In this document: piece after piece, positions 1 to 7,333 of the stretch | How the letters are laid out: every line of letters begins with the position of its first letter | Numbering within the stretch: position 1 is the stretch's first letter | Assembly: GCF_900589395.1 (NCBI RefSeq) | Contig: NZ_UUIS01000041.1 | Span: 85,267 to 149,266 of the forward strand | DNA length: 64,000 bases | Source of the DNA: Pseudomonas viridiflava | GTDB taxonomy: Bacteria > Pseudomonadota > Gammaproteobacteria > Pseudomonadales > Pseudomonadaceae | Direction: 5' to 3' | The notes under the pieces: model-generated | The model's input: only the letters and a program-made list of their open reading frames with translations | Databases searched by the model: none | Told to the model about the DNA's origin: nothing | Made by a program: the position numbers and the translations under genes

Positions 1-140
1 TGGCCCTGCTGGTGGCCTGGGCGCTGGACCGGCTGTTGTCGAGCCTGGACCTGTACCGCCTGTTCTGGCACCCGGCGTTATTGCGCCTGAGCCTGTTTGT
101 CTGCCTGTTCAGCGCCCTGGCGCTGCCCCTTTACCGTTGA
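1..140 (+). CDS. DUF1656 family small inner-membrane protein (3' end only)
   Basis: Only the last 45 codons are inside the window, in the frame starting at base 3 and ending in TGA at 138-140. The translated tail is strongly hydrophobic (LLVAWALDRLL..., then LRLSLFVCLFSALALPLYR). This matches the second transmembrane part of the short DUF1656 proteins found between a FUSC-type inner-membrane pump and its membrane fusion protein in aromatic-acid efflux operons. The stop lies 10 nt before the start of the membrane fusion protein gene, so the two are co-transcribed. The start and the upstream pump are outside the window. The family call rests on context plus hydrophobicity. Confidence 0.7.
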   Translation, partial: ALLVAWALDRLLSSLDLYRLFWHPALLRLSLFVCLFSALALPLYR

Positions 141-150
141 GAGTGCGTGG

Positions 151-1008
151 ATGAAAAAGCTGTTCAGTGTGGGCGCGACCCTGTTGATTCTGGCGCTGGC
201 GATCTTTCTGGGGCACAGCCTGTGGGTGCATTACATGGACACTCCCTGGACCCGCGATGGGCGGGTGCGCGCCGACATCATCAACGTTGCACCGCAAGTG
301 GCCGGTACGGTCATCAACGTTGCCGTGCGTGATAATCAGCAGGTCAGCAAAGGCGACCTGCTGTTGCAGATCGACCCGGAGCACTACCGCTTGGCGGTCA
401 AGCAGGCCAGGGCTGATCTGGCGGCGCGCCAGGCCGCCTGGCAGATGCGCGCCAGCAACGCCAGGCGCCGCGCCGACATGGACGCGCTGGTGATCTCGGC
501 CGAAAACCGCGACGATGCCGGGCACCTGGCGCTGGCCGCCCAGGCGGACTATCAACTGGCCCAGGCGCGCCTGGAAAGTGCCGAACTGGACCTGGCGCGC
601 ACCCGCGTGCTGGCCTCGGTGGATGGCTACGTCACCAACCTCAACGTGCACCGCGGCGACTACGCGCACATTGGCGAGGCGAAGCTGGCCGTGGTCGACA
701 TGAACTCGTTCTGGGTCTATGGCTTTTTCGAAGAAACCAAGTTGCCGCACCTGCGCATCGGTGATACCGCCGAGCTGCAGTTGATGAGCGGCCAACGCCT
801 CACCGGCCATGTCGACAGCATTGCCCGCGGCATCTACGACCGCGACAACCCTGAAAGCCGCGAGCTGCTGGCCGACGTCAACCCGACCTTCAACTGGGTA
901 CGCCTGGCCCAGCGCGTACCGGTACGCATACAGCTCGATCCGTTGCCGGACGGGGTGCTGCTGGCGGCGGGGATGACCTGTACGGTGGTGGTAAAGGCGC
1001 GCTTGTGA
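151..1008 (+). CDS. HlyD/AaeA-type membrane fusion protein of an efflux pump
   Basis: A 285-residue periplasmic adaptor linking an inner-membrane pump to an outer-membrane channel. Residues about 4-26 form one membrane anchor. The motif DTPWTRDGRVRAD follows at about residue 30, as in AaeA/EmrA-type adaptors, then a biotinyl-lipoyl-like half (VAGTVINVAV...QVSKGDLLLQID), an alpha-helical hairpin and a beta-barrel region ending in a typical C-terminal strand (AAGMTCTVVVKA). The ATG at 151 is chosen because it begins the membrane anchor and has a GAG-rich ribosome site just before it; the frame is open further upstream. With the DUF1656 gene and a presumed FUSC pump upstream, the likely substrates are aromatic acids or similar hydrophobic anions, by analogy with aaeXAB. 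Confidence 0.9.
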   Translation: MKKLFSVGATLLILALAIFLGHSLWVHYMDTPWTRDGRVRADIINVAPQVAGTVINVAVRDNQQVSKGDLLLQIDPEHYRLAVKQARADLAARQAAWQMRASNARRRADMDALVISAENRDDAGHLALAAQADYQLAQARLESAELDLARTRVLASVDGYVTNLNVHRGDYAHIGEAKLAVVDMNSFWVYGFFEETKLPHLRIGDTAELQLMSGQRLTGHVDSIARGIYDRDNPESRELLADVNPTFNWVRLAQRVPVRIQLDPLPDGVLLAAGMTCTVVVKARL

Positions 1009-1025
1009 TGAAGCGGCAACAGACC

Positions 1026-1844
1026 CTAGAGGGTCAGATTCAATCCAAAACGCTTTTTCAACACCCTGTCCAGCACCCCCTTGGGCACCAGCCACGCCAC
1101 CAGTGGCATCAGCCGCGAGCCGTTGCCCAGGCGCAGCAGGCGCGGTGGGCGTGGGCGTTGCAGGGCGGCGACCACACCCTGGGCAAACTCCTCGGCCGAG
1201 GTCGGGTTGTCCTGCGAGGCACGGGCCCGGGCGCGAATGCCGTCGCGGATCGGCCACCAGGGCGAGGCTTGATCGAGCAACTGTTCGGCCTCCTGGGTGG
1301 CGTGGCTGGCAAAGCGTGAGGCGATGGCGCCCGGCTGGACTTCCATCACCCGGATGCCGAAGGGCGCGAGCTCCAGGCGCAGCGCTTCGCTCAGCGCATG
1401 CACGGCAGCCTTGGAGGCGCAGTAGGCGCCGGCGAACGGGGTGACCAGCACGCCGGACACGCTGCCGATATTGACCACCAATCCCTTGTTGCGGCGCAGG
1501 GCCGGGAATAGGGCGCGGGTGACGCCGATCACGGCAAAGACGTTGGTGTCGAACTGGCGTTGCAGGGCCGGCACGCCGCCGTCGAGCAAAGGCCCCATGG
1601 CGCCGTAGCCGGCGTTGTTGATCAGCACATCCAGCCCGATCGGGGCCAGGCGCTGGCCCAGTTGCTCAAGGGCGGCGCTGTCGTTGACGTCCAGTTGTAC
1701 GGCCGTGAAGCCGGCGGCACTGAGCGCGGCGACATCCTCGGCCTTGCGGGCCGTGGCCCAGACCTCGTGGCCGGCGGCGCGCAGGGCGTCGGCCAGCGCG
1801 CGGCCGATACCGCTGGAACAGCCGGTGATCAGGGTGACGGGCAT
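1026..1844 (-). CDS. short-chain dehydrogenase/reductase (classical SDR)
   Basis: A 272-residue NAD(P)-dependent oxidoreductase. It has the cofactor motif TGCSSGIG at residues 7-14, NNAG at 76-79, a catalytic serine near 130 (GSVSG) and YCASK with Y141 and K145. A basic C-terminal tail follows (RVLKKRFGLNLTL). The ATG at 1844 follows a clear AAGGAG site; the frame is open 25 codons further upstream, but that extension adds nothing SDR-like. It is convergent with the membrane fusion protein gene, 17 nt apart. The substrate cannot be predicted; TGCSSGIG proteins of this length are often annotated as acting on retinol- or steroid-like alcohols or acyl compounds. Confidence 0.9.
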   Translation of the reverse strand: MPVTLITGCSSGIGRALADALRAAGHEVWATARKAEDVAALSAAGFTAVQLDVNDSAALEQLGQRLAPIGLDVLINNAGYGAMGPLLDGGVPALQRQFDTNVFAVIGVTRALFPALRRNKGLVVNIGSVSGVLVTPFAGAYCASKAAVHALSEALRLELAPFGIRVMEVQPGAIASRFASHATQEAEQLLDQASPWWPIRDGIRARARASQDNPTSAEEFAQGVVAALQRPRPPRLLRLGNGSRLMPLVAWLVPKGVLDRVLKKRFGLNLTL

Positions 1845-1983
1845 GAAGGCTCCTTGGGGAAGAAACAGCTTTGATTGCACGGCTGTACGGTTAAGGGCAA
1901 GCGCGCTCCTGGGGCGCAAGCTTGCACCAGGCGGCGATCTTTTTCAGTTGCGGTGCGGGCTTCTTCGCGGTTGAAGTCGCTCT

Positions 1984-2015
1984 CATCAAACACAAAATAA
2001 CTTACTGACTTTATT
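1984..2015 (-). repeat. copy 1 of a 32-bp AT-rich motif that recurs three times
   Basis: Read on the minus strand this begins AATAAAGTCAGTAAGTTATT and ends TTTGATG. Closely similar 32-bp stretches occur at 37553-37584 and 61427-61458. Here and at 61427 it sits about 20 nt from the outer edge of a REP pair and in the same relative orientation, so it may be part of a larger composite element. The intergenic space 1845-2174 also holds a short REP-like remnant (GCAAGCGCGCTCCT at about 1897-1910). Confidence 0.55.
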
Positions 2016-2034
2016 GGCTATTGAATTCACCGCT

Positions 2035-2144
2035 TGTAGGAGCGAGCTTGCCCGCGACCGGCTGCGTTAGCAGTCGTAAATTTTCAGCGTTTCCGAGATT
2101 TTGCGAGCGCTACGCACTCGGTCGCGGGCAAGCGCGCTCCTACA
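2035..2144. repeat. REP pair (BIME-like), copy A
   Basis: Two inverted palindromic units. The left begins GTAGGAGCGAGCTTGCCCGC and the right ends with its near complement, GCGGGCAAGCGCGCTCCTAC. They are joined by a conserved linker that includes GCTGCGTTAGCAGTCGTAAA and GCGTTTCCGAGATTTTGCG. The same arrangement recurs at 8978-9129, 61284-61408 and, as a half, 63798-63846. Such extragenic palindromes are typical of Pseudomonas genomes. It lies between the minus-strand gene ending at 2175 and the SDR gene. Confidence 0.9.
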
Positions 2145-2174
2145 ACCTCCCGGCGGTTATCAAACGGTACTGGT

Positions 2175-2639
2175 TCAGTTGGAAAGGCGGCCTTGCAGGT
2201 GTTCGGCGCGAAACTCCAGGGTTTCGGCGCGGTAGCCGCTGCGCAGGGCCGGCAGCGGCAGGCATTCCTGCCAGGTGGCACCGGCCTGCAGTTCACCGGG
2301 GCCGCGATAGCGGGCCGAAGTGTAGGTGTTGTCAACCAGGTTCACCGTGTCGCCGGGCACATACGCCGCCACGCGCCAGCGCAATTCCAGCAGCGGCACC
2401 GCATTGGTGTTGGTCAGGCTGACCTGCAAGGGCCGGTCGGCCGGGCAGGTCTGTGGGGCATGGGTCAGGCGCAGGTCCAGGCGTTCGAGCTGGCGGGTTT
2501 CTTGGCTGTCCTGCCAGATCACAAAGGTGGCGACCAGGCCCAGCGCCACGGCAGCCACCAGCGAGACCGGCAGGGCCTTGGCCGGGTAGCGCAGCAGCAG
2601 GATCAGCCAGGTAAGGACAAGCAGGATGCCGATCAGCAT
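2175..2639 (-). CDS. small inner-membrane protein of unknown function
   Basis: 154 residues from the ATG at 2639. Two hydrophobic segments open the protein (MLIGILLVLTWLILLLRYPAK, then LPVSLVAAVALGLVATFVIW). A periplasmic-looking, beta-rich domain of about 100 residues follows, with cysteines in ...APQTCPADRP... and ...ATWQECLPLP.... The gene could begin at 2672 instead; the 2639 start is preferred because GGAG precedes it at normal spacing and the first segment then starts at the N-terminus. No family was recognised. The layout (two membrane helices plus a Greek-key-like exported domain) suggests an envelope protein, but no function is claimed. Confidence 0.75.
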   Translation of the reverse strand: MLIGILLVLTWLILLLRYPAKALPVSLVAAVALGLVATFVIWQDSQETRQLERLDLRLTHAPQTCPADRPLQVSLTNTNAVPLLELRWRVAAYVPGDTVNLVDNTYTSARYRGPGELQAGATWQECLPLPALRSGYRAETLEFRAEHLQGRLSN

Positions 2640-2713
2640 AGGGTGAATGCTCCGCGTAAAGATGCGCGTCATCCTACCCCAAAGCGAACCAGACCTGCCT
2701 GTGCCCGAAGGGT

Positions 2714-3070
2714 TCAGAAACTGTACAGGTCCGAGTCAGGCGCCATAACCCAGCGATCCTTGTCGTGTCGATGCAGGTAAGCCCTGGCACAGGCCTGCAT
2801 CTGTCGATCAAAAGGGCACATCAAGTGCTGGTTGTCGAAATGCGCCTGTGTCGGCTTGCCACGCTTGAACCTGGCTTCCTTGATGGCCCAGGCCCGCAAC
2901 TGGGTGCCTTCGGTGCAGACCAGGGCCAGGACCACGGCGTCATAGGATCGGCTGTCGAGGGCCGGCAGTTCAATACAAAAAGGCGCATCCAGGTCGATGA
3001 CCTGTTCGCGGCTCTCAACGACACAGGGTGCCGGTAGCGACGCGTCTATCTGGGCAAGCAGAATGCTCAT
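2714..3070 (-). CDS. hypothetical protein, 118 residues
   Basis: A soluble-looking protein with no signal peptide. A strong GAGGAG site lies 5 nt before the ATG. Its N-terminal half contains IDLDAPFCIELPALDSRSYDAVVLAL. This resembles LEVGQDLVLVLPAFDSDRYE in the divergent gene at 3352-3750: the same hydrophobic strand, then LPA-x-DS-x-x-Y. The C-terminal half has a His/Cys-containing stretch (HFDNQHLMCPFDRQMQACARAYLHRH) that could bind metal. The family was not recognised. The gene stands alone, divergent from its possible paralogue across a 281-nt control region. Confidence 0.7.
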   Translation of the reverse strand: MSILLAQIDASLPAPCVVESREQVIDLDAPFCIELPALDSRSYDAVVLALVCTEGTQLRAWAIKEARFKRGKPTQAHFDNQHLMCPFDRQMQACARAYLHRHDKDRWVMAPDSDLYSF

Positions 3071-3137
3071 CTCGACTCCTCACTGACATCGTTTCTGGCA
3101 ATCAGCGACTTTAACCACGTCGGGAAGTGGGCATCTA

Positions 3138-3153
3138 CTGTCATTTATGACAG
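3138..3153. promoter_or_regulatory. palindrome in a divergent promoter region (candidate operator)
   Basis: CTGTCATTTATGACAG has perfect 7-bp inverted arms around a 2-nt centre. It lies between two divergently transcribed small genes, 68 nt upstream of the minus-strand start and about 200 nt from the plus-strand start. CTGTCAT is also the PhoB half-site, but PhoB sites are direct repeats, so that reading does not fit. The binding protein is unknown. Confidence 0.4.
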
Positions 3154-3351
3154 GCGCTGATAAACGGTCGGCCCTTCATGTTTCGATGATTGCAGGGCAT
3201 GGGCCTGGAGGCCTCAGTGATAAAAAAGGCTTTAGCACACCTTATTAGTGTCGTGTACTGGCAGGTTTATGAGTGCTCGGGATCAGCGTGTTCTTTTACA
3301 GTACTCATTCATGGAAGTGATTAATTGTAATTGACCGTCGAGGTTGACAGG

Positions 3352-3750
3352 ATGAACACTCATAAGCCATCAGGTACCGACAAAGAAGGTGTCGAGACGC
3401 AAGATCCTCCCGACATCCAGGGGCTGCCGTATCCCGTTCCGTTTGTGGCTGATGCCGGGCCAGACGATACACTTGAAGTGGGGCAAGACCTTGTTTTGGT
3501 GTTGCCTGCGTTTGACAGTGATCGGTATGAAAGGGTCAACATGCATTTGGACAGCACTGACCTCTCCGGTCAGACGGCCCTGGTTAATGTACCTTTCGTA
3601 AGAAATACACCTACGCGCGCGAAGGCGACAGTGACAAAACCCTTCAAGGCCGGTGATGTGGCCACCCTGAGTGCCGCGCTTAAGCTCACCGGCAGTAATT
3701 GGCACACGATGCCAAGTTCTATTCCCTATACATTTGTGGCGCCCAAGTAA
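3352..3750 (+). CDS. hypothetical protein, 132 residues
   Basis: Starts at the ATG at 3352, with GAGG 8 nt upstream; a TTG seven codons earlier is the only nearby alternative. The first 35 residues are polar and probably disordered (NTHKPSGTDKEGVETQDPPDIQG). The rest looks beta-rich (TLEVGQDLVLVLPAFDSDRYERVNMHLD..., TALVNVPFVRN..., IPYTFVAPK), with an immunoglobulin-like rhythm of strands. It shares a short strand motif with the divergent gene at 2714-3070. There is no signal peptide or membrane segment. Its local base composition is less GC-rich than the alginate genes. The family was not recognised. Confidence 0.65.
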   Translation: MNTHKPSGTDKEGVETQDPPDIQGLPYPVPFVADAGPDDTLEVGQDLVLVLPAFDSDRYERVNMHLDSTDLSGQTALVNVPFVRNTPTRAKATVTKPFKAGDVATLSAALKLTGSNWHTMPSSIPYTFVAPK

Positions 3751-3825
3751 CTTGCCGGGCGCCTCTGGGAACGCCGCGACGCCAACGCAAGTCATTGTCA
3801 GTGCTAACCAACCTCTGGGCCCAAT

Positions 3826-3860
3826 CGACAACCCTGCCCCGCGCAGGGTTGTCGTTGTTT
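3826..3860 (+). terminator. Rho-independent terminator between convergent genes
   Basis: A perfect 12-bp stem (CGACAACCCTGC / GCAGGGTTGTCG) with a 5-nt loop is followed on the plus strand by TTGTTT. It lies 75 nt after the 132-residue gene and 28 nt past the end of algA on the opposite strand, so it probably serves both. Confidence 0.8.
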
Positions 3861-3882
3861 CAGCGATGCCTTCAGGCTCGAT

Positions 3883-5334
3883 TCAACGCGCCAGGGTCTG
3901 GGTCTTCACGCCGGCTTCAACAGGCCCGGAACGTCCATAAACGTCCTCGAAGCGCTCGATGTCGTCTTCGCCCAGGTAACTGCCCGACTGCACCTCGATG
4001 ATTTCCAGCGGGATCTTGCCGGGGTTTTTCAGGCGGTGCACCGAGGCGATGGGGATGTAGGTCGACTGGTTTTCGGTGAGCAGAAACACGTTCTCGTCGC
4101 AGGTCACCTGCGCGGTGCCGGACACCACGATCCAGTGCTCGGCGCGGTGGTGGTGCATCTGCAGCGACAGGCTGGCGCCGGGCTTGACCGAGATGCGCTT
4201 GACCTGGAAGCGCCCGCCCATGTCCACCGAGTCGTAGGAGCCCCACGGGCGGTAGACCTCCAGGTGATTCTGGGTTTCGCTGCGACCCTGTGTGGTGAGG
4301 GTGTTGACCATCTGCTTGACGCCCTGGACCTTGTCCTTGTGCGCGATCAGCATCGCATCCTTGGTCTCGACCACCACGATGTTGTCCAGGCCGATCACCG
4401 ACACCAGTTTGCCGTTGCCGTGGATCATGCAGTTGCGGCTGTCCTGCAGCACCACATCGCCCTTGGTGACATTGCCGTCGATGTCCTTTTGATGCACCGC
4501 CCAGAGCGAGGCCCAGCAGCCCACGTCGCTCCAGCCGGCGCTGAGTGGCACCACGCAGGCGCGCTGGGTCTTTTCCATGACCGCGTAGTCGATCGAATCG
4601 TCCGGGCAGCAGGCGAACGTGGCCTGGTCAATGTCGACGGTACCGTCTTCCTGCTGGCTGCGTTCCAGGGTCAAAAGGCAGGTGTCGTAGATGTCCGGAT
4701 CGTGCTTTTTCAGCTCTTCAAGGTAACGGCTGGCGCGGAACAGGCACATGCCGCTGTTCCAGAAATAACCGCCGTCCTCGACGAACTCGACGGCGCGTTT
4801 TTCATCGGGTTTCTCGACGAAACTCTGCACCCGCCGCACGCCCTCGGGCAGCCCCGAATCAGGGCCTGACTTGATATAGCCGTAGCCGGTTTCCGGCCGG
4901 GTCGCCGGCACGCCGAACAGCACCATTTCGCCACGTTCGGCGGCCACAGTGGCCAGGGCCAGGGCGCGTTGCAGCGCTTTCTGGTCGTCGATCACATGGT
5001 CGGCCGGCAGCACCAGCAACAGCGGGTCATTGCCCTGATTGACCTGCGTCATCGCCGCCAGCGCCACGGCCGGGGCCGTGTTGCGCCCGAAGGGCTCCAT
5101 GATGATGGCCTGGGTGTCCAGCTTCAGCGCGCTCAATTGCTCGTTGACGATAAAGCGATGATCCTTGTTGCACACCACGATGGGCGCCTGCATGCCGTCG
5201 AATGCCAGGCGTTGCAGGGTCTGCTGGAACAGCGTGTGCTCGCCGGTCAGGGCCAGGAACTGCTTGGGAAACTGCTTGCGCGACAGAGGCCAGAGTCGAG
5301 AACCGCTACCGCCTGACAGGATTACCGGGATCAT
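3883..5334 (-). CDS. algA: mannose-1-phosphate guanylyltransferase / phosphomannose isomerase (AlgA)
   Basis: A 483-residue bifunctional cytosolic enzyme. It isomerises fructose-6-P to mannose-6-P (first step) and converts mannose-1-P plus GTP to GDP-mannose (third step) of alginate precursor synthesis. The nucleotidyltransferase signature GGSGSRLWPLSRK is at residues 8-20 and FVEKP lies near 175. The C-terminal cupin isomerase domain carries QMHHHRAEHW near residue 415, with its metal-binding histidines. The start at 5334 gives MIPVILSGG, the usual N-terminus; the open frame upstream of it is not conserved-looking. It is the last gene of the alginate operon, 131 nt after algF. The family is normally about 480 residues, so it is intact. 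Confidence 0.98.
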   Translation of the reverse strand: MIPVILSGGSGSRLWPLSRKQFPKQFLALTGEHTLFQQTLQRLAFDGMQAPIVVCNKDHRFIVNEQLSALKLDTQAIIMEPFGRNTAPAVALAAMTQVNQGNDPLLLVLPADHVIDDQKALQRALALATVAAERGEMVLFGVPATRPETGYGYIKSGPDSGLPEGVRRVQSFVEKPDEKRAVEFVEDGGYFWNSGMCLFRASRYLEELKKHDPDIYDTCLLTLERSQQEDGTVDIDQATFACCPDDSIDYAVMEKTQRACVVPLSAGWSDVGCWASLWAVHQKDIDGNVTKGDVVLQDSRNCMIHGNGKLVSVIGLDNIVVVETKDAMLIAHKDKVQGVKQMVNTLTTQGRSETQNHLEVYRPWGSYDSVDMGGRFQVKRISVKPGASLSLQMHHHRAEHWIVVSGTAQVTCDENVFLLTENQSTYIPIASVHRLKNPGKIPLEIIEVQSGSYLGEDDIERFEDVYGRSGPVEAGVKTQTLAR

Positions 5335-5465
5335 GTTGTGTCTCCAATCGTTTTCAATAGAGGGTGCATGGCATGGTTGACGCGTACTGCGTCGCAGGCC
5401 GGTGCTGCGTCTTGTCTGCATGGGTGTTGCTCCTCATCGCACGGCCGGCCGCCGATCGGTCCTGC

Positions 5466-6134
5466 TCAACGGGTCTGCGCCGATGGCTTGACCCAGACCG
5501 GCGACAGGTTGCTGCCATTGCCGGTGACGTACAGCACGGCGGCCTCACCGCGCTCCAGGGCCACAGGCTTGAGGTCACTGACTTTCCTGTCGCCGCTGTA
5601 CAGCGCCAGGCTCACTTTCACCGGGTTGATCTCGCGCTCGCCGGTGCCTTTGGCGGCCACCGCCTTGACCACGTCGGTCTTGCCATCGGCGGTCTTGAGG
5701 CTCAGGGCCTGGTCGCTGAGGTTCTGCACGCGCACCAGGGATTTTTGCCTGTTCTTGAACGGCGACTCTTCCACCAGTTGTGGCTGGCCGTTGGCGTGGT
5801 TGACCAGCGTGTAGTAATGATTGCCCTCAAGCTTCACCGGCAGGCTCTGGCTGCCCAGCCGGGCGGTGTAATCACCCTGGGGCATGAAGCTGAACGCGGT
5901 GCTGCCCAAGGGCGCGATGTCCTTGAGGCTGGTGTTGCCGATGGTCGCGCTGATTTCGCTGTTGCCGGCGTTATAGACCCGGATGAATGTCGAGCCCTTG
6001 GGTGCGGTCGGGTACAGCGCGGCATCGCCGGCGGCCATGACCTGCAGCGAAGACAGGCTCAGGCCCAGTACCAGGGCTGCGCGCTTGAGCAGGCGATTGG
6101 CGGTCAAGCCTGCGGCAGTATTCAGTAAGGTCAT
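5466..6134 (-). CDS. algF: alginate O-acetylation protein AlgF
   Basis: A 222-residue periplasmic protein needed for O-acetylation of mannuronate residues together with AlgI, AlgJ and AlgX. A long signal peptide (hydrophobic about 18-35) ends near QVMAAGDA. The mature part is beta-rich and contains FIRVYNAGNSEISATIGN and the C-terminal AVLYVTGNGSNLSPVWVKP, as in known AlgF proteins. It lies 13 nt after algJ and upstream of algA. The length is normal for the family. Confidence 0.96.
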   Translation of the reverse strand: MTLLNTAAGLTANRLLKRAALVLGLSLSSLQVMAAGDAALYPTAPKGSTFIRVYNAGNSEISATIGNTSLKDIAPLGSTAFSFMPQGDYTARLGSQSLPVKLEGNHYYTLVNHANGQPQLVEESPFKNRQKSLVRVQNLSDQALSLKTADGKTDVVKAVAAKGTGEREINPVKVSLALYSGDRKVSDLKPVALERGEAAVLYVTGNGSNLSPVWVKPSAQTR

Positions 6135-6147
6135 AGGGCAGTCCTCT

Positions 6148-7323
6148 TCAGTGTTGCGCCCGTATGGGCGACTCGGATGGTCCGGCCGTTGCGGCCAGGT
6201 TCTGTGGGGTGTTGCGGGGTTTCTTCAACGCGGCGATCCACTGGGCGTCAAACTCGCCCAGGTCGTTGTGCACCGGCAGGTAGCGCTCGGGAAATTCCCA
6301 GATCACCACCGACGGCGGGTTGTGCTTGAAGCCTTCGCTCTGCAGGTACTTGAGCATCGGCAAGACCGGCCCGTGGCCGTCCTCGGCGTAATTGACCACG
6401 TCGCTGCGCAGGGCCTGCCTGAGGGCGCCGGCAAAGTTCCAGTTGGGGTTGGCGCTGTAGCTGGTGCCGACCAGGCCCACGGCAATCTCGGCGTCGGCAA
6501 ACAAGGCGTCGTCGCTTTCAGTGCCCGTATCGGCCGCTTCGGTGCTGCGTTTTTGCAGCGTGTCGGGCCGGGGCAGCAGGTGGCTGAACAGCGGGTCCAG
6601 GGGCAGGAAGCGGGTCAGGTCGCCCTTGTAGTCCGAGGTGCCAAGGTCCGCAGTGACAAATGCCTGCGGCTCGACGTTCAGCGGCGCCTGGCGGGCAATG
6701 CTCTGACTGAGTTGCTGTGCAACCACCTCAGCGCCCAGCGGCGTCCAGTGGGTGTCGGTGCGCAGGAACACCTGGCCGCGTTGTTTGGCCTGTTGCAGCG
6801 GGGTGAGCAGGTCCGGCGCGACGATCCCGGCCTGCGCCACGTGCTGATGAAAACGCTGGTAGAGGTCGCGGTGCAGGCGCGCCGGGGTGTGCTCGCCGAT
6901 GTGCTCGGGGTACAGGCGGGTCTTGGCCGGGACAATCGCCAGCACCAGGCGCGAACCCTGTTGGCGCAGCGTCTCTTGCACGCCGCGCACCAGGGCCAGG
7001 TTTTCTTGCAGGTTGTGCTCGCCGCCGGCAATGGCGTCGAACTCTTCATCGCTGAACAGCCACTGGTCTTCACCGACCACCACGCCGGGGCGGCCTTCGT
7101 TGAACAACTGGTAGTCCAGCGCCGCCCACAGGTTGGTGCCCAGGCGCTTGATCGGGAACTCATCGTCGTAGTGGGTCTCGGCCGCCTTGGTCCATTTGCC
7201 GTCCAGCACCGTCGTGCCGGGCGGGGGCGAAAAATGCATGAGGCTGCGCAGCGACCAGAGGCCCAGCACCAGCAACAGGCCCATGAACACCGCGACGTAG
7301 AGGATGCGTAATGAACGGGTCAT
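6148..7323 (-). CDS. algJ: alginate O-acetyltransferase AlgJ
   Basis: A 391-residue membrane-anchored periplasmic SGNH-like hydrolase fold protein that takes part in acetylating alginate. A single N-terminal anchor spans about residues 8-28. The catalytic set known from P. aeruginosa AlgJ falls at the same residue numbers here: D190 and H192 in DTHWTPLGA and S288 in GTSYS. The gene starts 10 nt after algI ends. It is intact, with the expected length and order. Confidence 0.97.
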   Translation of the reverse strand: MTRSLRILYVAVFMGLLLVLGLWSLRSLMHFSPPPGTTVLDGKWTKAAETHYDDEFPIKRLGTNLWAALDYQLFNEGRPGVVVGEDQWLFSDEEFDAIAGGEHNLQENLALVRGVQETLRQQGSRLVLAIVPAKTRLYPEHIGEHTPARLHRDLYQRFHQHVAQAGIVAPDLLTPLQQAKQRGQVFLRTDTHWTPLGAEVVAQQLSQSIARQAPLNVEPQAFVTADLGTSDYKGDLTRFLPLDPLFSHLLPRPDTLQKRSTEAADTGTESDDALFADAEIAVGLVGTSYSANPNWNFAGALRQALRSDVVNYAEDGHGPVLPMLKYLQSEGFKHNPPSVVIWEFPERYLPVHNDLGEFDAQWIAALKKPRNTPQNLAATAGPSESPIRAQH

Positions 7324-7333
7324 CTCAGGCGCC

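Noticed and set aside
5335..5465. Extra N-terminal extension or small gene between algF and algA
   Set aside because: The in-frame extension of algA is Arg-rich and not part of the conserved enzyme, which begins MIPVILSGG.
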